64,000 nt of DNA from Prochlorococcus sp. AG-409-K04. Lineage in GTDB: Bacteria; Cyanobacteriota; Cyanobacteriia; PCC-6307; Cyanobiaceae. A model generated the notes under the pieces. The model was not told the DNA's origin and did not search any database. It worked only from the letters and a program-made list of their open reading frames with translations. Below are positions 1 through 9,480 of the stretch, one piece after another. Each line of letters opens with the position of its first letter. Positions within the stretch are counted from its first letter, which is position 1. Location of the stretch: assembly GCA_003215555.1 (NCBI GenBank), contig QCKE01000004.1, forward strand, positions 62,001 to 126,000, written 5' to 3'. The position numbers and the translations under genes are program-made.

Positions 1-2298
1 ATAGCACATTTAATATCAGAATATCATGTTAATCCTTCTGAGATTCTTGCCGTAACTTTTACCAATAAAGCTGCGAAAGAAATGAAAGATAGACTGGAAA
101 TACTTCTCGCTAAAAAGTTGTCAGAAAAGGAGCTTGGACAACCATATTCAACTTTAGAAAATGCTATTCAGAATCAACTTAGAACTCGTATATATCGAGA
201 AATAACAAAAGAATTATGGATTGGTACTTTTCATGCACTTTTTGCAAAATTACTAAGATTTGATATTGAAAAATATACGGATAAGGAAGGATTAAAATGG
301 ACACAACATTTTTCGATTTATGATGAGACTGATGTAAATAGTTTAATCAAAGAAATTATTACACAAGACTTACAACTTGATCCAAAAAGATTTGAGCCAA
401 AAAAAATTCGGTGGATAATAAGCAATGCAAAAAATAAAGGTATTTTACCAGAAAAATTTGAGTCCACTGCGGAAGGACCTCGAGAAAGATTGATCGCACA
501 ATCTTATAAAATTTATAGAAAGGCACTTGCTGCAAATAATGCATTAGATTTTGATGATCTACTTTTAATTCCCGTCCAACTTCTTAAACAAAATAAAACA
601 ATTAGAAAATATTGGCATCAACGCTTTAAACATTTACTAGTAGATGAATATCAAGATACAAATTGGACTCAATATGAACTAATTAAACTAATAGTTACAA
701 ATGGAACAAATCCCTCAGAATTTAAAGATTGGGAAGGTCGCTCTGTATTTGTTGTAGGAGATGCTGATCAAAGTATATATAGCTTTAGAGCCGCAGATTT
801 TAGAATATTAATGGGCTTTCAAGAAGATTTTGGGAGCAAAATTGAAAAGTATAATAAATCAAATATTGTAAAATTAGAAGAAAACTATCGATCTACAGCA
901 AACATATTAGAAGCAGCCAACACATTAATATCAAATAATAAGGAAAGAATAGATAAAACACTAAAAGCGACACGAAATGCTGGAGATTTACTAAGGTTAA
1001 CGAAGTGCGATGATGAAATTTCAGAGGCAGAGGCTGTTGTTCATAGATTAAGAATTTTGGCTGCTAATAATAAAAATTCAAGCTGGGGAGATATTGCTAT
1101 TCTTTATAGAACAAATGCACAATCAAGGGTTATTGAGGAGTCATTAGTTCGTTGGAATATTCCATATATTGTAGTTGGTGGATTGCGCTTTTATGACAGA
1201 CGAGAAGTTAAAGATATTTTGGCTTATTTAAAGTTATTAATTAACACTTCTGACAGTGTAAGTTTACTGAGAGTTTTAAATGTTCCAAAAAGAGGAATCG
1301 GTAAAACTACCGTCAAAAAATTTACTGACGCAGCCAATCAACTAGGTATTCCTTTATGGGATGTTGTTACTGATGTAGAAGCAATTAGATCTCTAGGAGG
1401 AAGATCAGCTAAAGGCCTATTGGAATTTAGAGAAATAATTCAAAGCTTGCAATTGCAAATAAATAATTCAAGCACATCCGAAATCATTCAATTGGCTTTG
1501 GAAAAAAGTGGCTATATAAAAGAACTTATTGCCACTGGTACTGACGAAGCCGAAGAACGACGCAGAAACTTACAAGAATTAGTAAATGCTGCAATACAAT
1601 ATCAAGAGGAAAATGAAGCTGCAGACTTAGAAGGGTTTTTAGAAACTGCTGCACTTGCTAGTGATGCAGATAACAAAGAAAACTCTCCAGATCGAGTAAC
1701 TTTGATGACATTACATAGCAGTAAAGGGTTGGAATTTCCAATAGTTTGTCTAGTAGGAATGGAACAAGGTTTATTCCCAAGTTATCGATCTCTAGATGAC
1801 CCTTCTTCATTAGAAGAAGAAAGAAGGCTTTGTTATGTAGGTCTAACAAGAGCAAAAGAAAAATTATGCCTTTTTCATGCTTCTGAAAGAAGACTTTGGG
1901 GTGGGATGAGAGAGCCAGCAATTGCATCAATTTTTCTTTCCGAAATACCTCACGAGTTAATACAGCAGGATATTCAATTATCTGGAGGGACTAACTTGAT
2001 CAGAGATAAACATCTGCAACGCCACACTCGATTAGACAGAACCTCAGATTCTGCTGCAAAAGCTTTTGAAAATCGAAATTTACCTGGCAATTCTGTTAGG
2101 AGAAGACATGCTGGTCCATCTCCAGGAAAAGAATGGTCAATAGGAGATGTAGTAATTCATACCAACTTTGGTAAAGGAGAAGTGACTCATATCTTTGGAA
2201 GTGGTGAAAAAATATCTATAGCAATTAAATTTGCTGGAATGAGTCCAAAAATTCTTGATCCTAGATTAGCTCCAATCCAACTAATCGAAGACCCCTAA
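1..2298 (+). CDS. UvrD/PcrA-type superfamily 1 DNA helicase (5' partial)
   Basis: This is an ATP-driven 3'-5' DNA helicase of the UvrD/PcrA/Rep family, used in nucleotide excision repair and for clearing replication forks. The reading frame is open from base 1, so the N-terminus with the Walker A motif lies outside the window. The helicase motifs follow in order: TFTNKAAKEM (Ia), DEYQDTN near in-window residue 215 (II), GDADQSIYSFR near 253 (III), EENYRST near 294 (IV), TLHSSKGLEF near 570 (V) and YVGLTRAKEKL near 614 (VI). The tail has GDVVIHTNFGKGEV, typical of the PcrA/UvrD C-terminal domain. The family is certain. UvrD and PcrA cannot be separated here. Confidence 0.95.
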   Translation: MAHLISEYHVNPSEILAVTFTNKAAKEMKDRLEILLAKKLSEKELGQPYSTLENAIQNQLRTRIYREITKELWIGTFHALFAKLLRFDIEKYTDKEGLKWTQHFSIYDETDVNSLIKEIITQDLQLDPKRFEPKKIRWIISNAKNKGILPEKFESTAEGPRERLIAQSYKIYRKALAANNALDFDDLLLIPVQLLKQNKTIRKYWHQRFKHLLVDEYQDTNWTQYELIKLIVTNGTNPSEFKDWEGRSVFVVGDADQSIYSFRAADFRILMGFQEDFGSKIEKYNKSNIVKLEENYRSTANILEAANTLISNNKERIDKTLKATRNAGDLLRLTKCDDEISEAEAVVHRLRILAANNKNSSWGDIAILYRTNAQSRVIEESLVRWNIPYIVVGGLRFYDRREVKDILAYLKLLINTSDSVSLLRVLNVPKRGIGKTTVKKFTDAANQLGIPLWDVVTDVEAIRSLGGRSAKGLLEFREIIQSLQLQINNSSTSEIIQLALEKSGYIKELIATGTDEAEERRRNLQELVNAAIQYQEENEAADLEGFLETAALASDADNKENSPDRVTLMTLHSSKGLEFPIVCLVGMEQGLFPSYRSLDDPSSLEEERRLCYVGLTRAKEKLCLFHASERRLWGGMREPAIASIFLSEIPHELIQQDIQLSGGTNLIRDKHLQRHTRLDRTSDSAAKAFENRNLPGNSVRRRHAGPSPGKEWSIGDVVIHTNFGKGEVTHIFGSGEKISIAIKFAGMSPKILDPRLAPIQLIEDP

Positions 2299-2339
2299 AT
2301 CTATTAATTAGGCATGAACAAATCAATTTCATACTCAGA

Positions 2340-3596
2340 ATGAAAACATCTATTCAAAGCAAGTTTTCAAATGAAATTATTGGCTTGCCAAAAGATTTAT
2401 TAAATGCCTTAATCATCGCTGCAGATAAAGCAAAAGTTCAACGTATTGCATTAGTTGGTGGAATAGTAAGGGATCAATTTATTCGAATCAGTCTAAATCA
2501 AGTTATTCATAACATAAACGATATAGATTTAGTTATTGAAGGATCAATAACTAAGCTTACGCGCGAAATTATTAAACATCTTGGAGAAAAAAGAGTAATA
2601 ATTAATCGCCTAAATCCTTCTTATAAAACAGTTGAGATAAGAGTAGATAATATACGAATAGATATAGCCAGAGCAAGGCTAGAGAAATATTTTAAGCCAG
2701 GAGAAAATCCTACAATTATTAACAGTAAAATTGAAGAAGATTTGTACCGAAGAGACTTTACAGTCAATTCAATAGCATTAGACTTAAGAAGTAGAAAATT
2801 AATAGATCCATTAAACGGTCAAAGATCAATTTTAAATCAAAAATTAGAATTTAATCATAGAAAAAGTGTTGAGGAAGATCCTACTAGAATTATTCGAGCA
2901 GCACGTTATTCAGCAAGACTTAATTTTGAATTAAGTGAAGAGTCCATTAATCAAATTCAATCAACATTAAAAGTTTGGCCTTGGGAAAAATCATCAACTA
3001 ACAGTAATAAAAACAAACCAAATGCACTTTCTAGCAGACTTCGAATGGAGCTAGATCTTTTATTTTCAAAAGAAGATTGGGAGAAATGTATTAAAAATCT
3101 ACAAGAATGGGGAGCATTAATCTTACTTGATTTAAACTTACAAGATAATAAAGATTTAAACAAAAGACTCAAATTGTCAGCAAAATTAGGAGTGAATCCA
3201 TTAAATATACTCATTGCAAGTTCTTCTAATCCTTATAAACTTGGATTAAGGTTATATCTAAGCAAAAAAGAACAAATTAACATCAATGAAAGTATATCTA
3301 TTTGTGAAAAGTATTCATCCAATAAATTCAAAGAAAAAAGCAAGAGTTGGGATATAATTCAATGGTGTAATGCCATAGAATCCTCTAATTGGCAAGAAGA
3401 CTCTATAGCTTTAGCAATCTGTTTAGAGGCTAATTGCTGGCAAGTATTACTCAATTGGTGGTCGAAGTGGCGTTTTGTCAAATCAAGCATTACTGCAAAA
3501 GATTTATTGAAAAAAGGTTGGAAAGAAGGAGAAGAAATTGGCAAGGAATTAAAAAGACTTCGTGAGATTGAGCTTAAGAAAATAGAAGAAGTATAA
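2340..3596 (+). CDS. CCA tRNA nucleotidyltransferase / poly(A) polymerase family protein
   Basis: This is a class II nucleotidyltransferase that most likely adds or repairs the 3'-CCA of tRNAs. The head domain carries LVGGIVRDQF (residues about 37-46) followed by INDIDLVIEG with the metal-binding DxD (about 60-66). Further on are RRDFTVNSIALDL and EEDPTRIIRAARYSARL, both standard in this family. Its 418 residues are a normal length, and the C-terminal third is weakly conserved and Lys-rich. It follows the helicase after about 40 bases on the same strand. All three tRNA genes in the window lack an encoded CCA, so the cell needs this activity. A poly(A) polymerase role cannot be excluded. Confidence 0.9.
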   Translation: MKTSIQSKFSNEIIGLPKDLLNALIIAADKAKVQRIALVGGIVRDQFIRISLNQVIHNINDIDLVIEGSITKLTREIIKHLGEKRVIINRLNPSYKTVEIRVDNIRIDIARARLEKYFKPGENPTIINSKIEEDLYRRDFTVNSIALDLRSRKLIDPLNGQRSILNQKLEFNHRKSVEEDPTRIIRAARYSARLNFELSEESINQIQSTLKVWPWEKSSTNSNKNKPNALSSRLRMELDLLFSKEDWEKCIKNLQEWGALILLDLNLQDNKDLNKRLKLSAKLGVNPLNILIASSSNPYKLGLRLYLSKKEQININESISICEKYSSNKFKEKSKSWDIIQWCNAIESSNWQEDSIALAICLEANCWQVLLNWWSKWRFVKSSITAKDLLKKGWKEGEEIGKELKRLREIELKKIEEV

Positions 3597-3600
3597 TATA

Positions 3601-5775
3601 TTATATTATATCTACCTCTCCAATATGTTTCCAATTTCCATTTTCGATTAAATCATTTGTAATTTTTTTATCGCAAGAAATTAGCAAAGGTCCACAAGTT
3701 TGAGGGTCGATCAAAAGCTCTCTTAAGACTATAAAATCTTCATCATTATTGAAATATTTTTCACCAAGAAGTTGGATGGTGGCTGTTGAACAATTATCTG
3801 AGTTTAAAGTAGAAAAGAAAGTTCTATTTGATGGAGCCAAAGTGCTTGAATAGCCAGATTTTAAAAGCTTTTTTGCTCCATTAATAAAAGGAATTTTATC
3901 AGAAAAAAGGTTAATTCTAATCAACTCTAAAGAAGATTTAAATCGATTAATATTCGATGATGTAATCATCTCATCTAAGTGACCAAGCAAACCAAATCCT
4001 GTTATATCAGTGCATGCATGTATTAAAGAAAATTTAGAAGAAGTTAGATACTTTCTTTTCAAATAATTGAAGAAAAGGTGTTGACTTTCAGAAAGAATAG
4101 ACAAAGTATTATCAACAATTTCCGCAGGGACCACACCTTGCATTGCAGCAGCAAATATAACACCACTTCCAAGTCCCCGACTTATCAAAATTTGATCACC
4201 TGGCTTTAAACCACTTTTACTCCAAGGAGAAATACCTTCATCCACAATGCCATTAACAGAAAGAGAGATTTCTATTCCCAAGGAAATATTTTCAGAAATC
4301 GCATCTCTTGATTCAAATGTATGCCCTCCGATAAGCTTTGCACCTTGAGGATCTAATGCTGATTTAATCCCAGAAAGGCATTGAGTGAGAAGGTCTTTCT
4401 GCAAACTTTCATGAACGGCTGGAAGAGTTATTAGAGCTTGCCCGGAAGACACAGATGCCCCTCGAGCCCATAAATCAGAACACGCATGCAAAGTAGTAAG
4501 CCTGGCATTCAACCAAGGGTCACTAACAAGCGCTGGAAAACCATCCATACTCTGCAACCATGATCCATATTCTCTTGAAGATGAAACCAAAGCCGCATCT
4601 TCTGGAGAATCACACAAGTCATTCATTTCTACTGCTTTCAAAGCAGCCCTGAGCGATTCAGCATTAACTTTGGCACCACACCCTCTACAAGCGGCCATTC
4701 CGCTTTTAGTCTTTGCAATAGATTCTTCAAAAAAAAGTCTCATAAATTTTCTATCAATGCTCTGCTTAAATAACCAAAAAATTTTCTGAGGTCCAATAGT
4801 CAATTTTCCCCAACGTAGCCAAGCTTTATTAGAAGTCTCATGACTTTCTCCACCTATTAATTGCAAAGCTAAATGTTGTGGCTTCCAAGAACGCAATCTC
4901 TTCCCAACCAATGATCGTTCAATATTTCTAGCTAAAGGGAAAGCAGCTCGGACAGCCCATACCCCTGATGGAGGTCGAGGATCTGATGAAATGACGCCAC
5001 AATCTCCAACTGCAAATACATCAGCAAATCCTTCTACTTGAAGAAAAGAATTTGTTTTAATTCGTCCATATTGATTTAATTTCAATTGGCTATTTTGAAT
5101 CCATTTTGGAGCCTTATTGCCTGTGCAAAAAAGAGTTGGGCCATAAATTTGACTAGATGGATGCGCAATCTGAATCGTAGATAATTCCAATGCTCTCTTA
5201 AAACTCGGACTCAATTTTTCCGAAAAAGCTTTTAAAACTAGTTGTCTTGTTTTCCACCTCCTTCGCAATGCAAAAACTATTTCTATAGCTGCCAGTCCAG
5301 ACCCAACGACAATAAAGGGATCAAATTCTACAGAGTTAGATACATTGTCCAACTTTCGAATCCATTCATATGATTTCAAAAACGGCTTAATGGGAACATT
5401 AGATTCATGACTTTGAAGACAGTCTTCATGAATCAATGTATCAGAACCAACATCTAGGCTTAATCTCGAAAAATGTATTGGGGGACGATTATCTAAAAAA
5501 ATTTTTTTTTCAATAAGATCTAATGCACTAATCTCTCCAACAATGAAAGAGACACCTGCTCTATTAGCAAGTAATCTCAAATCAATTGTCACTTCATCTA
5601 ATTGATAATGTCCCGCAACAAGTCCAGGAAACATACCAGAATAAACAGTTTGACTATCTCTATTTATTAAAGTAATTAAACCCTTAGGCTTTAATTTTGG
5701 ATTAGTTGCCCAACGCACCAAAAGAAGTGCGTGGGTATGACCACCACCTGCAAGAACCAGATGATCAAACAACAT
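3601..5775 (-). CDS. selD: Fused FAD-dependent oxidoreductase - selenide,water dikinase (SelD)
   Basis: This is a two-domain protein. Residues 1 to about 355 resemble NADH dehydrogenase-like flavoproteins: LVLAGGGHTHALLL at the N-terminus binds FAD and VFAVGDCG closes the FAD site. From residue 360 it is SelD, which makes selenophosphate from selenide and ATP. MAACRGCGAK (360-369) holds the probable catalytic Cys366 and Lys369, in place of GAGCGCK in E. coli SelD. KLIGGHT and DITGFGLLGHL are SelD core motifs. Cys, not selenocysteine, sits at the active site. I infer a role in 2-selenouridine tRNA modification, since no selenoprotein machinery is visible here. Its start overlaps the divergent mtnP start. 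Confidence 0.92.
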   Translation of the reverse strand: MLFDHLVLAGGGHTHALLLVRWATNPKLKPKGLITLINRDSQTVYSGMFPGLVAGHYQLDEVTIDLRLLANRAGVSFIVGEISALDLIEKKIFLDNRPPIHFSRLSLDVGSDTLIHEDCLQSHESNVPIKPFLKSYEWIRKLDNVSNSVEFDPFIVVGSGLAAIEIVFALRRRWKTRQLVLKAFSEKLSPSFKRALELSTIQIAHPSSQIYGPTLFCTGNKAPKWIQNSQLKLNQYGRIKTNSFLQVEGFADVFAVGDCGVISSDPRPPSGVWAVRAAFPLARNIERSLVGKRLRSWKPQHLALQLIGGESHETSNKAWLRWGKLTIGPQKIFWLFKQSIDRKFMRLFFEESIAKTKSGMAACRGCGAKVNAESLRAALKAVEMNDLCDSPEDAALVSSSREYGSWLQSMDGFPALVSDPWLNARLTTLHACSDLWARGASVSSGQALITLPAVHESLQKDLLTQCLSGIKSALDPQGAKLIGGHTFESRDAISENISLGIEISLSVNGIVDEGISPWSKSGLKPGDQILISRGLGSGVIFAAAMQGVVPAEIVDNTLSILSESQHLFFNYLKRKYLTSSKFSLIHACTDITGFGLLGHLDEMITSSNINRFKSSLELIRINLFSDKIPFINGAKKLLKSGYSSTLAPSNRTFFSTLNSDNCSTATIQLLGEKYFNNDEDFIVLRELLIDPQTCGPLLISCDKKITNDLIENGNWKHIGEVDII

Positions 5776-6699
5776 TTTTCTTCCACATTAATCGACCAAG
5801 CATCTCCTTCATTAAAGAATTCGAGGCTTGGTGTTTTAGGGGGAAGTGGGCTCTATTCAATTGAAACTCTTAAGAATGTGGAAGAAGTACAAATTGATAC
5901 TCCCTACGGTTGTCCCTCAGACAAGTTGCGCTTAGGAACTTTAGAAGGAATGGATGTAGTTTTCCTAGCTCGACATGGAAGACATCACACTTATTCCCCA
6001 ACTGAAATTCCTTATAGAGCAAATATTTGGGCCTTAAAGTCACAAAATGTTCGTTGGATTATTTCACCCTCAGCTGTTGGATCTTTACAAGAACAAATAA
6101 GACCATTAGACATGGTTGTTCCTGATCAATTTATAGATCGAACTCACCAACGGCCTCTTACATTTTTCTCAGATGGAGCAGTTGCTCATGTCACTATGGC
6201 TGATCCATTTTGTCCAATCCTTTCGAGATTACTTAGTGAAGAAGGTGAAAAATTGATGCCAGAAGCTAGACAGATCCATAAAGGAGGTACATATCTTGCA
6301 ATGGAAGGGCCAGCATTCTCTACAAGAGCTGAATCTCAATTGTATAGAAGTTGGGGTTGCAAAGTTATAGGAATGACCAATCACACCGAAGCAAGACTCT
6401 CAAGAGAAGCTGAGATTGCTTATACCTCTCTTTCAATGGTCACTGACTATGACTGCTGGCATGAAGGGTTCGGGAATGTAAGCGTAGAAATGATATTAGA
6501 TAACTTAAAAACTAATGCTAAATTAGCAACTAAAATAATAGAAGCTACAGCAAAAAGAATAAATGAATTAAGACCATACAGCGAGTCTCATTACTCATTA
6601 AAAAATAGCCTGATGACTGCTAAAGACAAGGTCTCTGCAGAAACTCGCCAAAAACTAAACTTATTTACTGAGACTTACTGGGGTAAGTTCAAAAAATAA
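5761..6699 (+). CDS. mtnP: S-methyl-5'-thioadenosine phosphorylase (MTAP)
   Basis: This enzyme cleaves methylthioadenosine with phosphate to adenine and methylthioribose-1-phosphate, in methionine salvage and polyamine by-product recycling. It shows the phosphate-binding GVLGGSGLYSIE, the segment FLARHGRHHTYSPTEIPYRAN, and AMEGPAFSTRAES near the purine site followed by VIGMTNHTEARLSREAEI, all typical of MTAP. The frame is open from 5731, but I prefer the ATG at 5761, which leaves a short leader before the first strand. Even then the start lies 15 bases inside the divergent selD gene, so each promoter must sit in the other gene. An ATG at 5737 is an alternative start. Confidence 0.92.
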   Translation: MIKQHFSSTLIDQASPSLKNSRLGVLGGSGLYSIETLKNVEEVQIDTPYGCPSDKLRLGTLEGMDVVFLARHGRHHTYSPTEIPYRANIWALKSQNVRWIISPSAVGSLQEQIRPLDMVVPDQFIDRTHQRPLTFFSDGAVAHVTMADPFCPILSRLLSEEGEKLMPEARQIHKGGTYLAMEGPAFSTRAESQLYRSWGCKVIGMTNHTEARLSREAEIAYTSLSMVTDYDCWHEGFGNVSVEMILDNLKTNAKLATKIIEATAKRINELRPYSESHYSLKNSLMTAKDKVSAETRQKLNLFTETYWGKFKK

Positions 6700-6723
6700 A
6701 TCAAATTAAACTAAACTAAATTA

Positions 6724-6921
6724 TTAAGCAGACCCAACTCCTGTATAAGAACCATAGAAGAAGATTCCTAATACAAAAATCACTGCTATACCACCAGCAG
6801 TTGCAACTAACCACAAAGGCAATTGTCCTTCAGTCCACCTTCGTTCCCAAGAAACTGCAGGTCTGCCATCAGGAAGCCTATCTGGTAATCGACCATCAGG
6901 TCCCTTCAATTTAGAGCTCAT
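6724..6921 (-). CDS. psbJ: Photosystem II reaction centre protein J
   Basis: PsbJ is a 65-residue single-helix thylakoid protein beside cytochrome b559, involved in PSII assembly and plastoquinone exchange. The sequence has the conserved [12 protein letters not shown] leader, [16 protein letters not shown] entering one membrane helix (about 34-57), and the end [12 protein letters not shown]. Compared with other cyanobacteria only the first few residues vary. It is the last gene of the minus-strand psbE-psbF-psbL-psbJ operon, 12 bases after psbL. No clear terminator hairpin lies between it and the convergent mtnP. Confidence 0.98.
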   Translation of the reverse strand: MSSKLKGPDGRLPDRLPDGRPAVSWERRWTEGQLPLWLVATAGGIAVIFVLGIFFYGSYTGVGSA

Positions 6922-6933
6922 GATTAAAAGAAT

Positions 6934-7053
6934 TTAATTAAAGAAATAACTTGAGAACAAAATCCCTAGAACAAAAACAAGCAAAAGCCCTAAATAAAGG
7001 CTTGTTCGGTTCAGCTCAACCGAAAGCTTGTTTGGATTTGGATTAACTTGCAT
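6934..7053 (-). CDS. psbL: Photosystem II reaction centre protein L
   Basis: This 39-residue gene is easy to miss by length. The translation reads [20 protein letters not shown], then a single membrane helix [18 protein letters not shown] and a terminal Asn. That matches PsbL, a PSII subunit at the dimer interface that helps protect against back electron flow from QB. It starts with ATG at 7053 and stops with TAA at 6934. It lies 20 bases downstream of psbF and just upstream of psbJ, the usual operon order. Confidence 0.97.
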   Translation of the reverse strand: MQVNPNPNKLSVELNRTSLYLGLLLVFVLGILFSSYFFN

Positions 7054-7073
7054 AGCTTAAAAAAAGTCGTTAA

Positions 7074-7220
7074 TCAACGACGTATGAACTGCATTGCTGC
7101 TATAGCACCCAAGAAGAAAACTGTTGGGATTGCCAAAGCATGAACTGCTAGCCATCGCACAGTAAAAATTGGATACGTGCGGACTTCAACAGCCTGTAAG
7201 GGAGAAGAAGAGTTTGTCAT
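7074..7220 (-). CDS. psbF: Cytochrome b559 subunit beta
   Basis: This 48-residue single-helix subunit binds the cytochrome b559 haem together with PsbE at the PSII reaction centre. The haem ligand is His27 in [19 protein letters not shown], and the protein ends MQFIRR. The leader [18 protein letters not shown] is typical, with only the first residues variable. It starts at ATG 7220, three bases after the stop of psbE, and is followed by psbL. Confidence 0.98.
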
Positions 7221-7223
7221 TGG

Positions 7224-7472
7224 TTATTTCAGGCGCAGGTCAAGTTGAGCCTTGGATTCAAAGCGTTGTGACACTACTGGTGCCTTAGTTTCAGAAGCCT
7301 GAAAATAGGAATCTGGTCTTGGAGTTCCAAATGCATCATAGGCTAGGCCTGTAGATACAAATAAAAATCCAGCAATAAAGATCGCTGGCAGTGTTACCGC
7401 ATGGATGATCCAATAACGGACACTGGTAATGATTTCGAAAAACGGGCGTTCCCCGGTGGAGCCGGCAGCCAT
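7224..7472 (-). CDS. psbE: Cytochrome b559 subunit alpha
   Basis: This 82-residue protein is the alpha subunit of cytochrome b559 and is essential for PSII assembly. The haem ligand is His24 in [18 protein letters not shown]. The lumenal part has [16 protein letters not shown], diagnostic of PsbE, and a C-terminal [15 protein letters not shown]. It is the first gene of psbEFLJ. About 105 bases separate it from ycf48 upstream, enough for its own promoter. Read-through from rubA-ycf48 is also possible. Confidence 0.98.
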   Translation of the reverse strand: MAAGSTGERPFFEIITSVRYWIIHAVTLPAIFIAGFLFVSTGLAYDAFGTPRPDSYFQASETKAPVVSQRFESKAQLDLRLK

Positions 7473-7577
7473 AGCCTCACGCGTATTATCTGCTAGATCC
7501 TACAAGGCTTGTATCTAAAGTTAGCCCTGGTGTATCAGCATGGTTACAGAGCGTTGTGCATTAGAACAATTTTTTTG

Positions 7578-8591
7578 CTAGCCAACCCAGCGCAAAACAT
7601 GCCCTCTTTCCCCTAGTACAAAGCCTTTCGGGGAATCATTGGACGAATTTTCAAGAAAAATTATTCTAATAAAGTTTGTTGGCGTTGCGTAACCAACCGG
7701 ATCTTTTTCCCATGATTCTCCTCCATCTTTGCTGAATAAAAGAGTGCCATTTCCACCGCCAGCCCAAATTCCGCCATTTGGATCCCAGGCCATGTCCATA
7801 TAGTTATACCCATTTACTAAAGGGATTATTGGCTTTGACCAACTTTCATAATCGCCTGGATGGTTATTCAAGCGAATCTCAGCACCCCTTGAGAGCATCC
7901 ACAACTGACCATTAGGTTGAAAACCTAATGTTTGAACCCTTTTGCTACTAGCTCTTTGATGAGATTGCCAAGCTTGATCGTCACTATCCAAAGTCACAAA
8001 GAAATTTCCCAGACTACTTACACTCACATAAGTTCCATCATTTCTTCTACGCAAATCACGAACACCTCCAGCAGCTTCAGCAACTCTTCCCTCCCAGTTC
8101 TTACCTCCATCTTCAGTTCGATAAACAGCTCCAGCAGTAGTTGCAAGTTCTGCAGAACCTTCTTCAAGATTGGTAATTAGATAAGGATTGCCTGGCAATT
8201 TGTTTCCTAAAGACAATCTAATCCAATTTTTCCCTGCATCTTCACTATGCATAATCAAGTTAGGCTGGCCAACAATCCAGCCCTCTTCACCATTAAAATC
8301 AATGCTCATCAATCTAAAATTCTCTTCACTTGGCAAATCTAAAGTTCGTTCTTGCCAAGTAGCTCCTCCATCAAGGGTTTCTAAAATCAAACGATTGGCT
8401 CCAACCAAAAAACCCCGCTCTTTATCTACAAAAGCAATATCAAGTGGATTGTCATCACTGGATAATTCAATCTCTTCCCATGGGCTAATGGTCTGAACAG
8501 GTAACCTTGTGGTAGTTACACAGCCACTGAGACCTATACAAAGAATTAAGAACAAAAGCCAATTAAAGGAATACTTGAAAAAACGTTTCAT
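7578..8591 (-). CDS. ycf48: Photosystem II assembly factor Ycf48 (HCF136), lipoprotein
   Basis: Ycf48 is a lumenal seven-bladed beta-propeller that binds the D1 precursor and early PSII reaction-centre intermediates. The protein shows repeated propeller units such as [35 protein letters not shown] and [13 protein letters not shown] chose ATG 8591. It gives a classic lipoprotein signal (MKRFFKYS, hydrophobic core, LSGC with lipidated Cys24) and clears the upstream gene; the frame runs back to 8627, overlapping rubA. It lies 5 bases after rubA and before psbEFLJ, the usual cyanobacterial PSII assembly cluster. Confidence 0.95.
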   Translation of the reverse strand: MKRFFKYSFNWLLFLILCIGLSGCVTTTRLPVQTISPWEEIELSSDDNPLDIAFVDKERGFLVGANRLILETLDGGATWQERTLDLPSEENFRLMSIDFNGEEGWIVGQPNLIMHSEDAGKNWIRLSLGNKLPGNPYLITNLEEGSAELATTAGAVYRTEDGGKNWEGRVAEAAGGVRDLRRRNDGTYVSVSSLGNFFVTLDSDDQAWQSHQRASSKRVQTLGFQPNGQLWMLSRGAEIRLNNHPGDYESWSKPIIPLVNGYNYMDMAWDPNGGIWAGGGNGTLLFSKDGGESWEKDPVGYATPTNFIRIIFLENSSNDSPKGFVLGERGHVLRWVG

Positions 8592-8596
8592 GGGAA

Positions 8597-9043
8597 TTAG
8601 TGCAAAGAATAGAGTGATAAGAAACATGCAGCAGCCAAAGCCAAACCACCAAAAATAAGCACATTTTTCTGTCCTGGTGGAAGAGTATTGAAACCAAATC
8701 CATAAATAACATTCTCTTCGAAACCATCACTAGGTTGGAACTTGACTCCTATATCTACGTAATCACTATGACGCGCTCTGCAGACAGGGCAACGGAATTT
8801 TGTTTCATCAATATCTAAAAAAGGAGTTCCTGGAGAAATTTTATACTTCTTTATACCTTCTTTAGGATCGTAAACATAGCCACAACCTTTACATTCAAAT
8901 CTATTTAAGCTCAGATCCTTTTGAGGCTCTGAGCTTAAATTTTGGGGAAATTGCTGAACATCGATGGGATTTTCGCCAAATTTATTGGCTGTGCCCTTGT
9001 CTAATGTAGGTTTTTTTTGATCGCTCACCGTTTGGAGTCTCAC
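8597..9043 (-). CDS. rubA: Membrane-anchored rubredoxin (RubA type)
   Basis: This is a one-iron electron carrier tethered to the thylakoid and needed for early PSII (and possibly PSI) assembly. The rubredoxin fold is marked by two iron-binding pairs, [13 protein letters not shown] and [11 protein letters not shown], about 35 residues apart. A C-terminal helix ([20 protein letters not shown]) anchors it. The N-terminal 45 residues are a variable, hydrophilic linker. Two GTG codons could start it, at 9043 or at 9028 (reading MSDQKK...); neither has a strong ribosome site. Position ahead of ycf48-psbEFLJ supports the RubA role. Confidence 0.93.
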   Translation of the reverse strand: MRLQTVSDQKKPTLDKGTANKFGENPIDVQQFPQNLSSEPQKDLSLNRFECKGCGYVYDPKEGIKKYKISPGTPFLDIDETKFRCPVCRARHSDYVDIGVKFQPSDGFEENVIYGFGFNTLPPGQKNVLIFGGLALAAACFLSLYSLH

Positions 9044-9113
9044 ACAACCTAACTCTATCTAGGAAAGTGCGCTTAAGTGGATGTAAAAATAATTATCAAG
9101 TATTTAAGGCATC

Positions 9114-9476
9114 ATGTTTGCTCTTAAGGGTTACGACGCATTTCTTGGTTTTCTTTTGATATCAGCTGCTGTACCAGTACTTGCATTACTAACAAATAAA
9201 TTCCTCTCACCAAATAGTCAAGCTGGAGAAAGGCAACTGACTTATGAATCTGGCATGGAGCCAATAGGTGGGGCTTGGATTCAATTCAATATCCGTTATT
9301 ACATGTTTGCGCTTGTTTTTGTGATTTTTGATGTTGAGACTGTCTTTCTTTACCCTTGGGCAGTTGCATTTCATAAACTTGGCTTATTAGCATTTATAGA
9401 AGCACTTATTTTTATTGCAATTCTTATAATTGCACTAGCATATGCTTGGCGCAAAGGTGCACTTGAATGGAGCTAA
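9114..9476 (+). CDS. ndhC: NAD(P)H-quinone oxidoreductase subunit 3 (NdhC)
   Basis: NdhC is a three-helix membrane subunit of cyanobacterial NDH-1, used in respiration and cyclic electron flow round PSI. The 120-residue protein has the conserved loop [40 protein letters not shown], shown here in part: [14 protein letters not shown] then [12 protein letters not shown]. Helices lie at about 8-28, 60-80 and 90-112. It opens the ndhC-ndhK-ndhJ operon, divergent from rubA across a spacer of about 70 bases that must hold both promoters. Confidence 0.97.
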   Translation: MFALKGYDAFLGFLLISAAVPVLALLTNKFLSPNSQAGERQLTYESGMEPIGGAWIQFNIRYYMFALVFVIFDVETVFLYPWAVAFHKLGLLAFIEALIFIAILIIALAYAWRKGALEWS

Positions 9477-9480
9477 TTCA

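Noticed and set aside
8188-8496. A 102-codon open frame on the plus strand
   Set aside because: It lies wholly antisense to ycf48, is Ser/Pro-rich in the way antisense frames of this gene are, and resembles no protein family.
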